Below, piece by piece: positions 42,601 through 54,100 of a stretch of DNA of 64,000 nt. Every line of letters begins with the position of its first letter. Position 1 is the first letter of the stretch. The notes beneath the pieces were generated by a model. The model was not told where the DNA came from, searched no databases, and worked only from the letters and a program-made list of their open reading frames with translations. The DNA comes from Streptomyces sp. 130. Its GTDB lineage: Bacteria > Actinomycetota > Actinomycetes > Streptomycetales > Streptomycetaceae. The stretch lies in the NCBI RefSeq assembly GCF_007096885.1, contig NZ_VJNO01000003.1:186001-250000 (forward strand), given 5' to 3'. The position numbers were made by a program, and so were the translations under genes.

Positions 42601-42975
42601 GCCCACGACGGCGCGGCCGGCGCGGACGACCTCACGCTGACGATCACCCCGGGCGGTTCCGGTTCGTTCCGTCTCTACGAGGACGACGGGGGCGCCCCCG
42701 GCAGTGTGCGGAGCGCCACGACGGAGGTCTCCTACGAGGAGTCAGGCGGGCGCCACACGGTGTCGGTCGCTGGGGCGAAGGGGTCCTTCCCGGGCCTGCC
42801 GAAGAGCCGCGTGTGGACCCTGTCGGTCAGGGCCGACCACGCGCCGGAGGGGGTCACCGCGACCGGGACACACCTGTCCGCGCGGGCGTACGAGTGGGAC
42901 GCCGCGTCGAAGACGCTGACCATCACCCTGCCAAAGCGCAACGTCCACGCTCCGGTGACCGTCACGTACTGGTGA
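39697..42975 (+). CDS. Secreted GH31 glycosidase with two inserted CBM35-like modules
   Basis: This 1092-residue exported enzyme has a signal peptide at about residues 1-35 (RRGLRRWAGAAAVLGTTAAM...ASA). The GH31 N-terminal beta domain starts at about 45 and is interrupted by two similar modules of about 130 residues each (CEAENLRAEGV...YANARGGDG and CEAEAGRVVGA...YANGPGGDG). It resumes at LALGGYRRGLDGVT. The (beta/alpha)8 domain carries nucleophile Asp in FWWLDWCCDSSQ and acid/base Asp in HFSGDTSSTW, and HDIGGHND. Likely an exo-alpha-glucosidase or relative. The GTG at 39697 has GGAG 6 bases upstream. Confidence 0.9.
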   Translation: MKPPPARRRRGLRRWAGAAAVLGTTAAMTVTGTAGPASAGGPHGHRIPTVTSGDARFQVLSPTLIRTEYAGDGAFTDEATFNAIGRGSFAPAAYTTTTADGWLTLRTSAVTLRYKVGSGPFDAGNLSVRLNAGDSPVTATPWHRVTCAPGALCEAENLRAEGVSPASDHDGYTGSGFAAGFESTGASLSSDIDVKAAGSYRFAVRYANARGGDGKSEPRTLTLSVDGGDGQRVTLPPTADWDTWDTAFADVRLDAGHHTLGLARGAEDSGSVNVDSVALLGEGEAFPPASRTAVADCRFGVSCEAEAGRVVGATAAATDHQGFAGTGFVAELNRGSSLTTRVVEVPSAGTYTLRVRYANGPGGDGRHETRTATVSAGGATGTLSFPATDDWDTWSTATLPVRLDAGANDVTLACPDPASCHVNADTVSVAATGEPAPQPHLALGGYRRGLDGVTGEGAPPVTTPGLLNQDGWYLLDDTPSALYDSASRKVTQRSAHGGAPYQDGYLFGYGHDYKRGLGDLATLTGPPALLPSWAYGVWYSEYIDRTDADYRNTILPKFRSEGVPLDVLVTDTDYKAVHPWSGWEIDPAKFPDPKGFFDWSESQGLHNTLNVHPSILSTDPQFAQAQRTAKGKLKKGSCGGGAGPDCYVFDFGDPDQLQAYMDLHRTMDEQGNDFWWLDWCCDSSQSSMPGVTPDAWINQQYADATAGHQERGFVLSRAFGSLQAAGYSGQQAVPTGPWADKRTTVHFSGDTSSTWGTLKFEVGYTPAESAATGMAAITHDIGGHNDTTGLKGSETYTDGGGTHTTTKLPDDLYARWVQFGTFQPVDRLHSNHSDRLPWQYGPEAAASAKKFLNLREKLLPYTYTLAAEANRTGVPIVRPMYLEYPEERQAYETAGSEYFYGPDLLVAPVTTPGASARTPVWFPPGQWTDYFTGKTYEGGTTREVTTTLDTMPVFVRAGGIVPSRTQDVAHDGAAGADDLTLTITPGGSGSFRLYEDDGGAPGSVRSATTEVSYEESGGRHTVSVAGAKGSFPGLPKSRVWTLSVRADHAPEGVTATGTHLSARAYEWDAASKTLTITLPKRNVHAPVTVTYW

Positions 42976-42979
42976 GAGG

Positions 42980-43011
42980 GGCCCGCCCCCGGGGGGAGCC
43001 GGGGGCGGGCC
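42980..43011. terminator. Bidirectional hairpin terminator
   Basis: GGCCCGCCCCCGG (42980-42992) pairs perfectly with CCGGGGGCGGGCC (42999-43011) around a 6-base loop. It lies between the convergent GH31 and SapA-like genes and can serve both. Confidence 0.85.
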
Positions 43012-43026
43012 GGTGGGCGGCGCGGA

Positions 43027-43476
43027 TCAGCGGACTTCGAGGGCCCGCTGCTCCTTGAACGCGGCGCAGTTGGAGTTCTCCACGGACACGTACACATTGG
43101 CGATGTGGCCGCCCCAGCTGACGCAGTGGCCCTTGCCGTAGGCGTAGACCGGGCCGGCGTACGACGTGTAGCTGCCGTAGTCGTTCGCCGAGGCGTCGGT
43201 GTCGGGGACGTAGATGTACGCCGACATGTCCTTGGCGGCGCCGGGGGTGGACCGGATGGTCACCACGCAGTTCTTGCCGTTCGTCGCGTTGTACGTCAGG
43301 TAGACCGTGCCGAGGGAGCCCACGGCGGCCGAGTTGACGGTCTTGTACGAGCTCCCGCAGACCTTCTGCGGGGTGGTGTTGGGCGCGGCGGACGCGGTCG
43401 GGCCGAAGGCGGCCGTCGCGCCCAGCACGAGGCTGGTCAGGGCCCCGGCGGTGGCGAGAGTACGGATGTTTCGCAT
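43027..43476 (-). CDS. SapA-like (spore-associated protein A) secreted protein
   Basis: This 149-residue exported protein has a signal peptide at residues 1-30 (cleavage after TASA). The mature part begins APNTTPQKVCGSSYKTVNS and contains TVYLTYNATNGKNCVVTI, AYIYVPDTDASANDYG, FYAGPV-like YAGPVYAYGKGHCVSWGG and a final Cys. The four spaced cysteines and this layout match Streptomyces spore-associated protein A. Its exact function is unknown. The ATG at 43476 has AAGGGGG upstream. It lies 108 bp downstream of the NRPS on the same strand and probably marks the edge of the biosynthetic cluster. Confidence 0.8.
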   Translation of the reverse strand: MRNIRTLATAGALTSLVLGATAAFGPTASAAPNTTPQKVCGSSYKTVNSAAVGSLGTVYLTYNATNGKNCVVTIRSTPGAAKDMSAYIYVPDTDASANDYGSYTSYAGPVYAYGKGHCVSWGGHIANVYVSVENSNCAAFKEQRALEVR

Positions 43477-43584
43477 ATTTCCCCCTTGTAGCTCCGGGAG
43501 TGGTTTTGCTCCCACTTGTTGGGACCTCCGAGGGGCGCGGATGGTTGTATACGGATTGCCGGGTACTTGCCGGTTGGTGATCTT

Positions 43585-46500
43585 TCACGCACCCGGCAGT
43601 GCTCCGGGGGCCGGGAGGAAGCCCGTGACCTGGAAATACGTCAGGTAGCGCGTCAGGACCTCGTCGGTGAGCGGCGGTTGACGCACGCCCGCCTCCGCCG
43701 CCGCCCGGGCCGTGCGGCCGGAGTCGAAGCGGCGGTGGTCCGCCTCGTCGTGACCGGCCGGCCCGTCGTCGCCGAGGAACAACTGTGCGGCGTTGTCCGG
43801 GTGTTCGGCCACGCAGGCCCGCCACTCCTCGGGCGTCACCGGGCGCAGTGCGTACCCGAGGCGGGCCGCCGCCTCGAAGACGCGGTCCAGGCCCGGCGCG
43901 TCCGGGTTGGTGTAGTGGTACGCCTCCGCCCCCGGCCCGCCGGAGGTGCTGAGGGCCGCGACGGCGGCGCTGACGTAGTCCACGGGAACCCAGTCGGTCG
44001 TCCCGTGCGCCAGATCGGGCACCGCTCCGGCCTGGAGGCACCCCTTGATGAGCTGCCAGAGCAGGTCCCGGTCCTGGCAGGCACCGGTGGCGGTGTCGCC
44101 GCTGATGCGGCCCGGGCGGTGGACGGTCACCGGGAGGCCGCGCTCGCGGGCGATGCCGACCAGTTGCTCGGCGACCCATTTGCTCTGCGCGTACCCGTCG
44201 GGCAGGCCGGCCGCCGGGCCGGTCGGGGACGACTCGGTGAGCGGCGCGGGGTCCGTCCCGCGCGACGGGGCGTACACCCCGGTGGTGGAGACGTAGTGCA
44301 GGCCGGGCGATCCGGAGTCCGCGAGGAGGCGGAGCAGCTCCTCGGTGCCGGCCACGTTGGGCGCGCGCAGATCACCGTACGGGGCGGCGAAGTTGACGCG
44401 GGCGCCGTTGTGCAGCACGGGGCCCAGGCGCCGGGCGAGGGCGGTCCTCTCGGCGGGGTCGAGGCCGAGGCCGGGGGCGGCGAGATCGCCGGGGACCGGG
44501 TGGATCAGGCCGGCGTACCGGGACTGCCACAGGCCGTAGTGCTCCAGGTTGGCGCGGAGCCGCTGGGCCGCGCTGTCGGGGCTCGCGGCCCGGACCAGGC
44601 AGTCGACGGGGCCGCCCGTGGCCTCGATGAGGTCGCGCAGGAGGAACGCGCCGAGGAAGCCGGAGGCCCCGGTGAGCAGGGGCCGCGCGGAGGGGCGGGC
44701 GGGCCGGCGGTCCCGGCGCCCGCCGGTGATGTCCGGCGCGAGCCGCACCTCGGCGGCGAAGTCCGGTGCGACCGCCTCCTGCCGCTCCTCCTCCCCCGGT
44801 CCCCGGCCGAGCAGGCGGTCGACGCCCTCGACGGTGGGCGTCGCGAAGAGGGCGCGCAGGGAGGGCCGCACCCCGCAGCGTTCCCCGATCCGGCGGGCCA
44901 GGGTCACGGCGAGCAGCGAGTGGCCGCCCAGCGCGAAGAAGTCGTCGGTGACGCCGACCTCCGGCACGCCGAGGGTCTGCGCGAACACCTCGCACAGGGC
45001 GCGTTCACGGGCGGTGCGCGGGGCCCGCCCGCCGGCCGGGGCCGCACTCTCCGGGGCGGGCAGCGCGCGCCGGTCGGTCTTGCCGTTGGGCGTCACGGGG
45101 AGGGCGTCGAGCCGGACGTGGGCGGCGGGCACCATGTGTTCGGGCAGGGTGGCGGCGAGGTGGGCGCGCAGTCCGGCCCAGCCGGGGGCGGGTTCGCCGG
45201 CGGCGGGCACGGTGTAGGCGACGAGGCGCCGGTCGCCGGGGCGGTCCTCGCGGACGGTGACGCAGGCGGCGGCGACCCCGGGGTGTGAGGTGAGCGCCGC
45301 CTCGATCTCGCCGAGCTCGATGCGGAAGCCGCGGAGCTTGACCTGGTCGTCCGCCCGGGAGACGTAGAGGAGGCGCCCGTCCGCCGTCCACCGCACCAGG
45401 TCCCCGGTGCGGTACATCCGGCCGCCCGCGCGGTCGAAGGGGTCGGCGACGAAGCGGGTGGCGGTGAGACCGGCCCGGCCGTGGTAACCGCGTGCGAGGC
45501 CCTCGCCGGCCACGTACAGCTCGCCCGTGACACCGGGCGGTACGGGCGTCAGCCGGTCGTCGAGGACGTACACGCGGGTGCCGTCGACGGGGGCGCCGAT
45601 GGGGACGGTGCGGTCCGGGGCGAGGGGGCCTTCCGCGTGCTGGAAGGCGCTCATGGTGGCGCAGACGGTGGTCTCGGTCGGGCCGTAGGCGTTGACGAGG
45701 AAGCGGTCCCGGGCCCAGGCGTGCACGAGGGCGGGCGGGCACGCCTCTCCGGCGAGGACCATGGTGAGGCCGGTGGGCAGGGAGTCCGGGGGCATCACGG
45801 CGAGGGCGGCGGGCGGGATGGTGAGGTGGGTGACGCCCCGGTCGCGGACCAGGCCGGCGAGGGCCGGTCCCGGCAGCAGGGCGTCGCGGGTGTCGATCTC
45901 CAGGCAGGCGCCGGTGAGCAGCCCCATGCACAGCTCCCAGAACGCGGCGTCGAAGCTGACCGACGCCATGTGCAGCACCCGGCTGCCCGGTCCGACGCGC
46001 AGCCGCTCGCTCTGCGTCGCGGCCATCGCCCGCACGCCCCGGTGCGTGACGACCACGCCCTTGGGGCGGCCGGTGGAGCCCGAGGTGTAGATGACGTACG
46101 CCGGGTGGGCCGGGTCGATGCGCACGGGTTCCGTCGTCGCGCCGCTCGCGGCGAGGTCGTCGGTGTACAGGTGCGGCACCGGGTGGCCGGGCAGGCCGCG
46201 GTGGAGCTCCGGGGTGGTGAGGAGCAGGCGGGGGCACGCGTCGTCCAGCATGTAGGACAGGCGCTGGGCCGGGTAGTCCGGGTCCAGCGGCACATAGGCG
46301 GCGCCCGCCTTCAGGACGCCGAGCAGGGCCACGACGAGCTCGGACGTCCGGGGCAGGGCGACGGCCACCCGGTCCTCGGGGCCCACGCCCCGTTCGGTGA
46401 GGTGGCGTGCCAGCGCGTCGGCGCGGGCGTCGAGTTCGCCGTAGGTGAGGGTGGTGCGCGCGTCGCGGACGGCCGGGGCCGCCGGGGTGCGCCGGGCCCA

Positions 46501-49500
46501 CTCCTCGAAGAGCGCGGGGACCGTCGTGGCGGGCAGGCCGTCGGCGGGCCCGGTGCCGAGGGCGGTGAGGCGGTCGTGCTCGGCGGCGGTCAGCAGGTCG
46601 TAGCTGTGCAGGGGGCGGTCGGGGTCGGCGGTGACGGCGCCCAGCAGCAGGACGAGCCGGTCGGCGAGGCTCTGGACGGTGGGCGCGTCGAAGAGTTCGG
46701 TGGCGTAGTCGACGGTGCCCCGCATGCCGTCGAGGGCGCCGGTGTCGTCGTAGGTCTCGGTGAGCGCGAACGACAGGTCGAACTTGCTGACTTCCGCCTC
46801 GGCGGGCACCCCGGTGACGGTGAGGCCGGGCAGGTCGATGGCGGCGGGGGCCTGGTTCTGGAGGACCAGCATGGTCTGGAAGAGCGGGTGGTGGCTCTGG
46901 GCGCGCGCCGGGTTGAGGAGTTCGACCAGCCGCTCGAAGGGCACGTCCTGGTGGGCGTAGGCGGCGAGGTCGAATTCCCGGACGCGGCCGAGGAGTTCGC
47001 GGAAGGTGGGGTCGCCGCTCAGATCGGTGCGCAGGACGAGGGTGTTGACGAAGAAGCCGACGAGACCGTTCGCCGCCTCGTCGGTGCGTCCGGCGACGGC
47101 CGTGCCCAGGGGGATGTCCTCGCCGCCGCCGTGCCGGGACAGGACGGTGGCCAGGGCGGCCTGGAGGACCATGAAGACGCTGGAGCCGCAGGTGCGGGCG
47201 AGCTCCGTGACCTGGCGGGCGGTGGCCCGGTCCACGGAGAAGCCGAGGGTGGCACCGGTGTGCCGGGAGGTGGCGGGGCGCGGCCGGTCCCAGGGCAGTT
47301 CGATCGCCTCGGGCAGCCCGTCCAGCGCGTGCCGCCAGTGGGAGAGCTGCCGGCGGACGAGGCTGTCGGGGTCCTTCTCGTCGCCGAGCAGGGCGCGCTG
47401 CCAGAGGGTGTGGTCCGCGTAGTCGACGGGCAGCGGTGCCCAGGCGGGTGCCTCGCCCCGGGCGCGGGCACGGTAGGCGAGGCCGAGGTCGTGGGCGAGG
47501 GGTGCGAGCGAGGTGCCGTCGGCCGCGATGTGGTGGACGACGAGCACCAGCACGTGGGCGTCGGGGGCCAGGCGGAGCAGGGTCGCGCGCAGGGGCAGGC
47601 TGTGCTCGATGTCGATGGGCTCGGCGGTGGCGGCGGCGACGCGGTGGCGCAGCTTCGCCTCCTCGACGCTCTCCATGGCGAACGGGATGACGACGTCGCC
47701 GGGTGCGGTGATGTGCTGGCACGGTCCGCCCTCGCCCTCCGGGAAGACGGTGCGCAGGGCGGTGTGCCGGGCGATGACGTCGGCCACGGCGGTGCACAGG
47801 GCGTCGGCGTCGAGCGGTCCGTCGACGCGCACGGCGAGCGGGATGTTGTACGTGGCGGAGGGCCCGTCGAGCCGGTGCAGGAACCACAGCCGCTGCTGGG
47901 CGTAGGACAGCGGGAGTTCGGCGGGGCGGGGCTGCGGGACCAGGGCGGGGCGGGTGCCGCCTGCCGCGCCCTCCAGGGCGCCGGCGAGCGCGGCGACGGT
48001 GGGGTGTTCGAACAGGGTGCGGATGTCGGTCTCGGTGTGCAGGGCGGTGCGGATGCGGCCGACGAGGCGGGTGGCGAGCAGGGAGTGGCCGCCCAGGGCG
48101 AAGAAGCTGTCGTCGGTGCCGACCCGGTCCACGCCGAGCACATCGGCGAACAGCCCGGCCAGGATCTCCTCCATGGCGCTGCGCGGTGCCCGCCCCGCAG
48201 CCGTGCGGGGTGCGGTGGGCGCGGGCAGGGCGGCCCGGTCGATCTTGCCGTTGGGGGTCAGGGGCAGGGCGTCCAGCGGCTGGATGACGGCCGGGACCAT
48301 GTACGCGGGCAGCAGCCGGCCGACGTGGGCGGCGAGCAGTCCGGGGTCGGGTCTCTCGCCGGGCGCCGGGACGACGTAGGCGGTGAGGGTGCGGTCGCCG
48401 GGCAGGTCCTCGCGTACGAGGACGCAGGCGGCGCGCACCGCCGGGTGGTCGCGCAGGACCGTTTCGATCTCGGCGGGTTCGATGCGGTGGCCGCGCAGTT
48501 TGATCTGCTGGTCGGCCCGGGCGACGTAGCGCACGGTGCCGTCGGCGTCCTGGCGCACCAGGTCGCCGGTGCGGTACATGCGCGCCCCGTCGCCCGCGAA
48601 GGGGTCGGCGACGAATCGGGTCGCGGTGAGGGCCGCCCGGCCGAGGTAGCCGCGGGCGACGCCGGGGCCCGCGAGGTAGAGCTCGCCCTCGGCGCCGGGC
48701 GGTACGGGGCTCAGCGCGGCGTCCAGGACGTAGGCGCGCATGCCGTCGAGCGGGTGGCCGATGGGCGGGGCACCGGCGGGGGTGTGGCCGGGGCCGACGT
48801 GGTGGGCGGTGGCGAAGGTGGTGGTCTCGGTGGGGCCGTACACGTGCAGGACGGTCGTCGCGGGGTGGGCGGCGGCGACGCGCTGCATGACCCCGGGCGC
48901 GGCGGCCTCACCTCCGGCGGCGACCAGGCGCAGCTGCCCGAGGGAGCCGGGGTCGGTCTCGGCCAGCACGTTGAAGAGGGCCGTCGTGAGGAAGGCGGCC
49001 GTGACGCCGTGCCGGGTCACCAGCTCCCGCAGGGTGTCGGGCTGGAGCGGGCCCTCCGGGGCGACGACGACGCGTCCGCCGCGCAGCAGCGGGGTCCAGA
49101 GCTCGAAGGTCGAGGCGTCGAAGACGTACGCGGAGTGCAGCAGGACGGCGTCGGCGGCTCCGCCGTCCCAGCCTTGGTGGGCGGCCAGGGCCGCGATGTC
49201 GCCGTGGCTGACGCCGACGCCCTTGGGCAGTCCGGTGGACCCGGAGGTGAACATCACGTAGGCGAGCCGGTCGCCGCCCGGTGCGGCGGGGAGCGGGCCC
49301 GGGGCGGCGGGGCCGCCGGTGAGGACGCGGCCGGCCCGGTCGACGGTCAGGAGTGCGGTTTCGGGGCCGAGCCGGCGGACCCAGGGCAGCGTGGCGGTCG
49401 TCTCGTCCACGACGAGGACGCGCAGGGGGACGACTTCGGTGACCCGGTTGAGCCGTTCGGTGGGCCAGCGGGCGTCGAGCGGCACATAGGCCGCGCCCGC

Positions 49501-51108
49501 GCGCAGGGCGGCCAGCGAGGCGGTGACGGTGGCGGCCGAGCGGGCGACGAGGATGCCGACGCCGTCCTCGGCCCCGGTCCCGAGGCCGGTCAGGGCGGCG
49601 GCGAGCCGGTCCGCGAGACCGGTGAGCTGTGCGTACGTCAGCTGCTCGCCGGCGCCGCAGACGGCCACCGCGTCCGGGTGGCGGGCGGCCCGGCCGGCGA
49701 CGGCCCGCGGGATGCTCAGGGCCGTGGTGCCGTCGGGCAGGGCGGCGCCCGTCCCCCGGGCGACGAGCCGGTCGCGTTCGCCGTCGAGCAGGAAGGGCGC
49801 GGTGTCGGCGCGCCGGCCGAGGTCCTGGGCCATGGCGGTCAGCAGCTGCCGCATGCGCGAGACGGTTTCGGCCACCTCCTGGCGGTCGAGCACGGCGGCC
49901 CGGTAGCCGAAGGTGATCCTCAGGGTGTCGCCGGGGGCGACGGTGAGGGTGAGCGGGTAGTGGGCGGCGTCGGTGCCGCTGAAGCCGGTGACGGCCAGGC
50001 CGGGCAGTCCCCGCTGGGCGGTGCGCAGGGCCTCGGCGTCCATCGGGTAGTTCTCGAAGACGACGAGGGTGTCGAAGAGTTCGTCCAGGCCGGTGGCGCC
50101 CCGGATGTCGCTGAGGCCCACGTGCTGGCTGCCGAGGAGCCGGCCCTGCTCGGCCTGGAGCCGGGTCAGGAACTCCGCCAGGGTCTCGCCGGTCGCGGGC
50201 CCGGTGCGCACGGGCACGGTGTTGATGAACAGGCCGATCATGGACTCGACGCCGGGGAGCTCCGGCGGACGCCCGGACACGGTGGTGCCGAACACCACGT
50301 CGGAGCGCCCGGTGAGGTGGCCGAGGAGCAGGCCCCAGGCGCCCTGGACCAGGGTGTTGAGGGTGAGCCGGTGGGCGCGGGCCGTCTCGCGCAGCCGGGC
50401 CGTCACGGCGGCGTCCAGGTCGAGGACGAGCGTCTCGGGCAGTTCGGCGGCGCCGTCCGGGCCGTCCCGCTCCGCGAGGAGGGTCGGTGCCTCGATGCCG
50501 GCGAGGGCGGCGGACCAGGTGTCGAGGGCGGCGGCGCGGTCCTGCTGGGAGAGCCAGACCAGATAGGCGCGGTACGGGGTGACGCGCGGCAGTGCGCTCT
50601 CGTCGCCGCCGGCCGCGTACAGCTCGAAGAGCTCCCGTACGAGCAGCGGCAGGGACCAGCCGTCGAACAGGATGTGATGGCTCGTCATGACCAGGCGGTG
50701 CCGGTCCGGAGCGGTGCGCACCAGGGTGAACCGCATCAGGGGCGGGGTCGCCAGGTCGAAGCGGCGGGTGCGGTCGGTGGTGAGGAAGGCGGTCAGGCGG
50801 TCCGGGACCGTGCCCGCGTCGTCGCCGGACAGGTCCAGCTCCTCCAGGGGGACGGGGACCTCGGCCGCCACCGCCTGCACGGGTTCGTCCAGGTCCTCGT
50901 GGAGGAAGCCGACGCGCAGATTGGCGTGGCGGCGGAGCAGGCCCGCGACGGCGGCGCGCAGGGTGGGGACGTGGACGGGGCCTTCGAGGTCGAAGACGAA
51001 CTGCGCGGTGTAGACGTCCACGGCGTGCGAGTCGTACAGGGCGTGGAAGTACATCCCGGCCTGCAGCGGCGTCAGGGGGAGCACGTCCTCCAGCTGGAAC
51101 CCGTTCAC
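43585..51108 (-). CDS. NRPS, C-A-T-C-A-T-R (reductive release)
   Basis: The protein has 2507 residues in two modules plus a terminal reductase. Domains by residue: C 1-440 ([24 protein letters not shown] at 144), A 455-960, T 975-1045 (S1009), C 1060-1480 (HHIAADG at 1192), A 1510-2010, T 2030-2100 (S2064), R 2140-2500 ([13 protein letters not shown]-x-x-x-K in YAQSKW). The first C resembles those that follow an epimerase, matching the E domain ending the upstream protein. My hand-read codes are DAFFVAVTFK (unassigned, perhaps aliphatic) and DAWTVAAVCK (phenylalanine). R should release a Phe aldehyde or alcohol. The GTG overlaps the upstream stop (GTGA). Confidence 0.93.
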   Translation of the reverse strand: MNGFQLEDVLPLTPLQAGMYFHALYDSHAVDVYTAQFVFDLEGPVHVPTLRAAVAGLLRRHANLRVGFLHEDLDEPVQAVAAEVPVPLEELDLSGDDAGTVPDRLTAFLTTDRTRRFDLATPPLMRFTLVRTAPDRHRLVMTSHHILFDGWSLPLLVRELFELYAAGGDESALPRVTPYRAYLVWLSQQDRAAALDTWSAALAGIEAPTLLAERDGPDGAAELPETLVLDLDAAVTARLRETARAHRLTLNTLVQGAWGLLLGHLTGRSDVVFGTTVSGRPPELPGVESMIGLFINTVPVRTGPATGETLAEFLTRLQAEQGRLLGSQHVGLSDIRGATGLDELFDTLVVFENYPMDAEALRTAQRGLPGLAVTGFSGTDAAHYPLTLTVAPGDTLRITFGYRAAVLDRQEVAETVSRMRQLLTAMAQDLGRRADTAPFLLDGERDRLVARGTGAALPDGTTALSIPRAVAGRAARHPDAVAVCGAGEQLTYAQLTGLADRLAAALTGLGTGAEDGVGILVARSAATVTASLAALRAGAAYVPLDARWPTERLNRVTEVVPLRVLVVDETTATLPWVRRLGPETALLTVDRAGRVLTGGPAAPGPLPAAPGGDRLAYVMFTSGSTGLPKGVGVSHGDIAALAAHQGWDGGAADAVLLHSAYVFDASTFELWTPLLRGGRVVVAPEGPLQPDTLRELVTRHGVTAAFLTTALFNVLAETDPGSLGQLRLVAAGGEAAAPGVMQRVAAAHPATTVLHVYGPTETTTFATAHHVGPGHTPAGAPPIGHPLDGMRAYVLDAALSPVPPGAEGELYLAGPGVARGYLGRAALTATRFVADPFAGDGARMYRTGDLVRQDADGTVRYVARADQQIKLRGHRIEPAEIETVLRDHPAVRAACVLVREDLPGDRTLTAYVVPAPGERPDPGLLAAHVGRLLPAYMVPAVIQPLDALPLTPNGKIDRAALPAPTAPRTAAGRAPRSAMEEILAGLFADVLGVDRVGTDDSFFALGGHSLLATRLVGRIRTALHTETDIRTLFEHPTVAALAGALEGAAGGTRPALVPQPRPAELPLSYAQQRLWFLHRLDGPSATYNIPLAVRVDGPLDADALCTAVADVIARHTALRTVFPEGEGGPCQHITAPGDVVIPFAMESVEEAKLRHRVAAATAEPIDIEHSLPLRATLLRLAPDAHVLVLVVHHIAADGTSLAPLAHDLGLAYRARARGEAPAWAPLPVDYADHTLWQRALLGDEKDPDSLVRRQLSHWRHALDGLPEAIELPWDRPRPATSRHTGATLGFSVDRATARQVTELARTCGSSVFMVLQAALATVLSRHGGGEDIPLGTAVAGRTDEAANGLVGFFVNTLVLRTDLSGDPTFRELLGRVREFDLAAYAHQDVPFERLVELLNPARAQSHHPLFQTMLVLQNQAPAAIDLPGLTVTGVPAEAEVSKFDLSFALTETYDDTGALDGMRGTVDYATELFDAPTVQSLADRLVLLLGAVTADPDRPLHSYDLLTAAEHDRLTALGTGPADGLPATTVPALFEEWARRTPAAPAVRDARTTLTYGELDARADALARHLTERGVGPEDRVAVALPRTSELVVALLGVLKAGAAYVPLDPDYPAQRLSYMLDDACPRLLLTTPELHRGLPGHPVPHLYTDDLAASGATTEPVRIDPAHPAYVIYTSGSTGRPKGVVVTHRGVRAMAATQSERLRVGPGSRVLHMASVSFDAAFWELCMGLLTGACLEIDTRDALLPGPALAGLVRDRGVTHLTIPPAALAVMPPDSLPTGLTMVLAGEACPPALVHAWARDRFLVNAYGPTETTVCATMSAFQHAEGPLAPDRTVPIGAPVDGTRVYVLDDRLTPVPPGVTGELYVAGEGLARGYHGRAGLTATRFVADPFDRAGGRMYRTGDLVRWTADGRLLYVSRADDQVKLRGFRIELGEIEAALTSHPGVAAACVTVREDRPGDRRLVAYTVPAAGEPAPGWAGLRAHLAATLPEHMVPAAHVRLDALPVTPNGKTDRRALPAPESAAPAGGRAPRTARERALCEVFAQTLGVPEVGVTDDFFALGGHSLLAVTLARRIGERCGVRPSLRALFATPTVEGVDRLLGRGPGEEERQEAVAPDFAAEVRLAPDITGGRRDRRPARPSARPLLTGASGFLGAFLLRDLIEATGGPVDCLVRAASPDSAAQRLRANLEHYGLWQSRYAGLIHPVPGDLAAPGLGLDPAERTALARRLGPVLHNGARVNFAAPYGDLRAPNVAGTEELLRLLADSGSPGLHYVSTTGVYAPSRGTDPAPLTESSPTGPAAGLPDGYAQSKWVAEQLVGIARERGLPVTVHRPGRISGDTATGACQDRDLLWQLIKGCLQAGAVPDLAHGTTDWVPVDYVSAAVAALSTSGGPGAEAYHYTNPDAPGLDRVFEAAARLGYALRPVTPEEWRACVAEHPDNAAQLFLGDDGPAGHDEADHRRFDSGRTARAAAEAGVRQPPLTDEVLTRYLTYFQVTGFLPAPGALPGA

Positions 51109-54100
51109 TTGCGTCCACCCCACTTGTTCTGCAGTCGGTCGATCTGGGCCTGGTTGAGCGAGACCAGGGGAAGGTCGGACGGCGTGTAGCCGCCGGCTCC
51201 GGGCTGTTCGGCGTGTTCCGCGACGGCGCGCAGGGCGCGGTTGAACGCCTCGGCGAGTGCGCCCACGTCCTCCTCCTTCAGCAGGTCGCTGGGCCAGGTC
51301 CAGCGGGCCACGAGGCGGGGACCTTCCGGCAGGTCCTCGGTGTGCGCGTTGATGTCGAGGACGTGGTGGACGGGCATGTCGGGGTCCTGGGCGCGGGGCC
51401 CGCCGGCGTCGGTCAGGACCTCCCAGTCGCCGGCCGCCGCCTGGCCGGGGGCCGCGTACCGTCCCAGGTAGTTGAAGCCGATCTGGGGCGCGGGGGCGGC
51501 CAGGCGGGGGGCGGTGGCGGGGTTGAGGTGGCGCAGCATGCCGTGGCCGACGCCGTGGTCGGGGACGGCGCGCAGCTGTTCCTTGACGCGCTTCACTGCG
51601 CGTTCAACGAGCGAGGGACCGAAGCGTGCCGGGTCGCGGACGTCCAGGGGGCCCGGGTCCAGCCGGACGGGGTAGAGGCTGGTGAACCAGCCGACCGTGC
51701 GGGACAGGTCGATGTGGTCGGCGATCTGTTCCCGGCCGTGGCTCTCCAGGTCGAGCAGCACGGCGGTGTCCGGGCGGCCCCGCCAGGTGTTGACGGCGAG
51801 GGCGAGCGCGGTGAGCAGGATGTCGTCGACTCCGGCGTGGAAGGCGCCGGGGACGGTGGTGAGGAGGGGCTTCGTCCAGGTGGCGGGCAGCTGGGTGGTG
51901 AGGGTGCGGGTGCCGTCCGCGGTGTCCAGGAAGGGGTCGAGCGGCCGGTAGCCGAGCTGGGGGTCCGGTGTCCTCAGCGCCTCCTCCCACAGGGGCAGTT
52001 CGCCGGTGCGGGCCGGTGTGCGGGCCTGTTCGGCGAGGAGCTGGGACCAGCGCCGGTAGGAGGTGGTGGCGGCGGGCAGCGCGGACGCGGTGCCGGTGGC
52101 CACCCGCCAGGCGTGCGCGAGGTCGTCGGCGAGGATGCGCCAGGAGACGGAGTCGACGCAGAGGTGGTGCACGACCAGGAGCAGCCGCCCGCGTGCTCCG
52201 GGTCCCGCGTCGCCCCAGACGGCCTCGAAGACCGCGCCGGCGGAGGGCCGCAGTCGTCGGCGGGCCCGTTCGCCCGCTTCGGTGAGCGCGGCCCGGGCGG
52301 CGGCGGTGTCGAGCCCGGCGATGTCGATACGGGTGAGCCGGCGCCGGGCCGTGACGGCGCCGGGCGGCAGCGTTTCGAGTACGGGCTCGCCCCCGGCGGT
52401 GCGGGAGACGCGCAGACGGAGCATGTCGTGGTGGTCGGCGAGGAGCTGGAGCGCGGCGGCCAGGGTGTCCTCGCGGGCACCGGCGGGGGTGCTCAGCACA
52501 CCGGACTGGTTGTAGCCGTCGGTGGTGCCGGGGCGGTCCAGGAACCAGGCGGCGATGGGGGTCGGCTCCATCGTGCCGGTGCCGTGGCCGTCCGGTTCGC
52601 CGGCGGTGCCGTCCAGCGGTGCGGCGACGGCCGCGATGGCCTCGGGGGTGCGGTGGACGAAGACGTCCCTGGGGGTGACGGCGAGCCCGGCTTCCCGGAC
52701 GCGGCTGACGAGCTGGATGGAGAGGATGCTGTCGCCGCCGAGCGCGAAGAAGTCGTCGTCGGTACGGACGGCGGGCGCGCGCAGGACGGAGGCGAACGCC
52801 TCGCACAGGACGCGTTCGGGCGCGGTGCGCGGCGCCCGGCCCGGCCGGGCGGTGTCCGGGCGCTCCGGTGCGGGGAGGGCCGCGCGGTCCGTCTTGCCGT
52901 TCGGCAGGAGCGGCAGCGCGTCCAGGGCCACGAAGGCGGCGGGCACCATGTACGGCGGCAGGCTCGTGGTGAGCCGGGCGCGCAGTTCGCCGTCGGTGAG
53001 GCGGGCGCCCGCGGTGTACGCGACGAGGCGCTGTTCGCCGGGGCGGTCCTCGCGGACGAGGGCGCAGGCGGCGGTGATGCCGTCGACCGCGGTGAGGGCG
53101 GCCTCGATCTCGCCGGGCTCGACGCGGAAGCCGTTGAGCTTGACCTGGTCGTCGGCGCGGGAGACGTAGTGGAGGAGCCCGTCGGCGTCCCGGCGGACCA
53201 GGTCGCCGGTGCGGTACATGCGGCTGCCGGCCGGGCCGGAGGGGTCGGCGACGAAGCGGGTGGCGGTGAGCCCGGGGCGGCCTAGGTAGCCGCGGGCGAG
53301 GCCGTCACCGGCGAGGTACAGCTCGCCGGTCACACCCGCCGGTACGGGCTGGAGCGCGGCGTCCAGGACGTGGGCGCGGGTGTTGTCGATCGGGCGGCCG
53401 AGCGGAACGCCCCCTTCTTCCGCCTGGGCGGTGACGTGGTGGGCGGTGGCGTCGATGGTGGTCTCGGTCGGGCCGTAGAGGTTGTGCACAGCGGTGGCCC
53501 AGGCCCGCCCGGCCCGGGCCGCCAGGGCGCGGGTCAGGGGCTCGCCGCCGCAGGCGACGGCCCGCAGTGCCGCCGGCGCCGCCTCGGGCCCCGTCTCGGT
53601 GAGCAGGAGCGCGAGGTGGGAGGGCACGAACTGGGCGAGGGTGACGCCCTCGTCGCGCATCCGGGCCAGCAGCCCGGCCGGGTCGTGGTTGAGCGCGGCC
53701 GGTACGGGGCAGGTGGCGCCGCCGTGCAGCAGGGGCAGCCAGGTCTCCCACACCGACGCGTCGAAGCTGGGCGAGGTCCGGGCGAGGACGCGGTCGTCGT
53801 CGGTGAGGCCGAAGTGGCCGGCCATCCAGGCCATGTGGTTGGTGAGCGCGGCGTGGGTGACGACGACGCCCTTGGGCCGGCCGGTGGAGCCGGAGGTGTA
53901 GATGACGTACGCGGCGTCGTCCGGGCCCGGGGCGGCGGCGGCCGGTGGCGCCCCGCGTCCGGCCGGCCAGGCGGCCCCGTCGCCGAGCGCGAGGCGGGGC
54001 ACGGCCGTGAACCGGGCGGCGCGCGCCACGTCGTGGGCCAGGAACAGGGCCGGGCGGGCGTCCTCCAGCATGTGGGCGACGCGGGCCTCGGGGTAGTCCA

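Noticed and set aside
41433-43058. A 541-codon plus-strand frame inside the GH31 gene.
   Set aside because: Out-of-frame shadow of GH31, which has both catalytic aspartates in its own frame.
45481-51189. A 1902-codon plus-strand open frame opposite the NRPS.
   Set aside because: It lies fully antisense to an NRPS with intact motifs, is rich in Gly/Val/Gln/Arg repeats with no recognisable domain, and is explained by codon bias in very GC-rich DNA that removes stops on the opposite strand.
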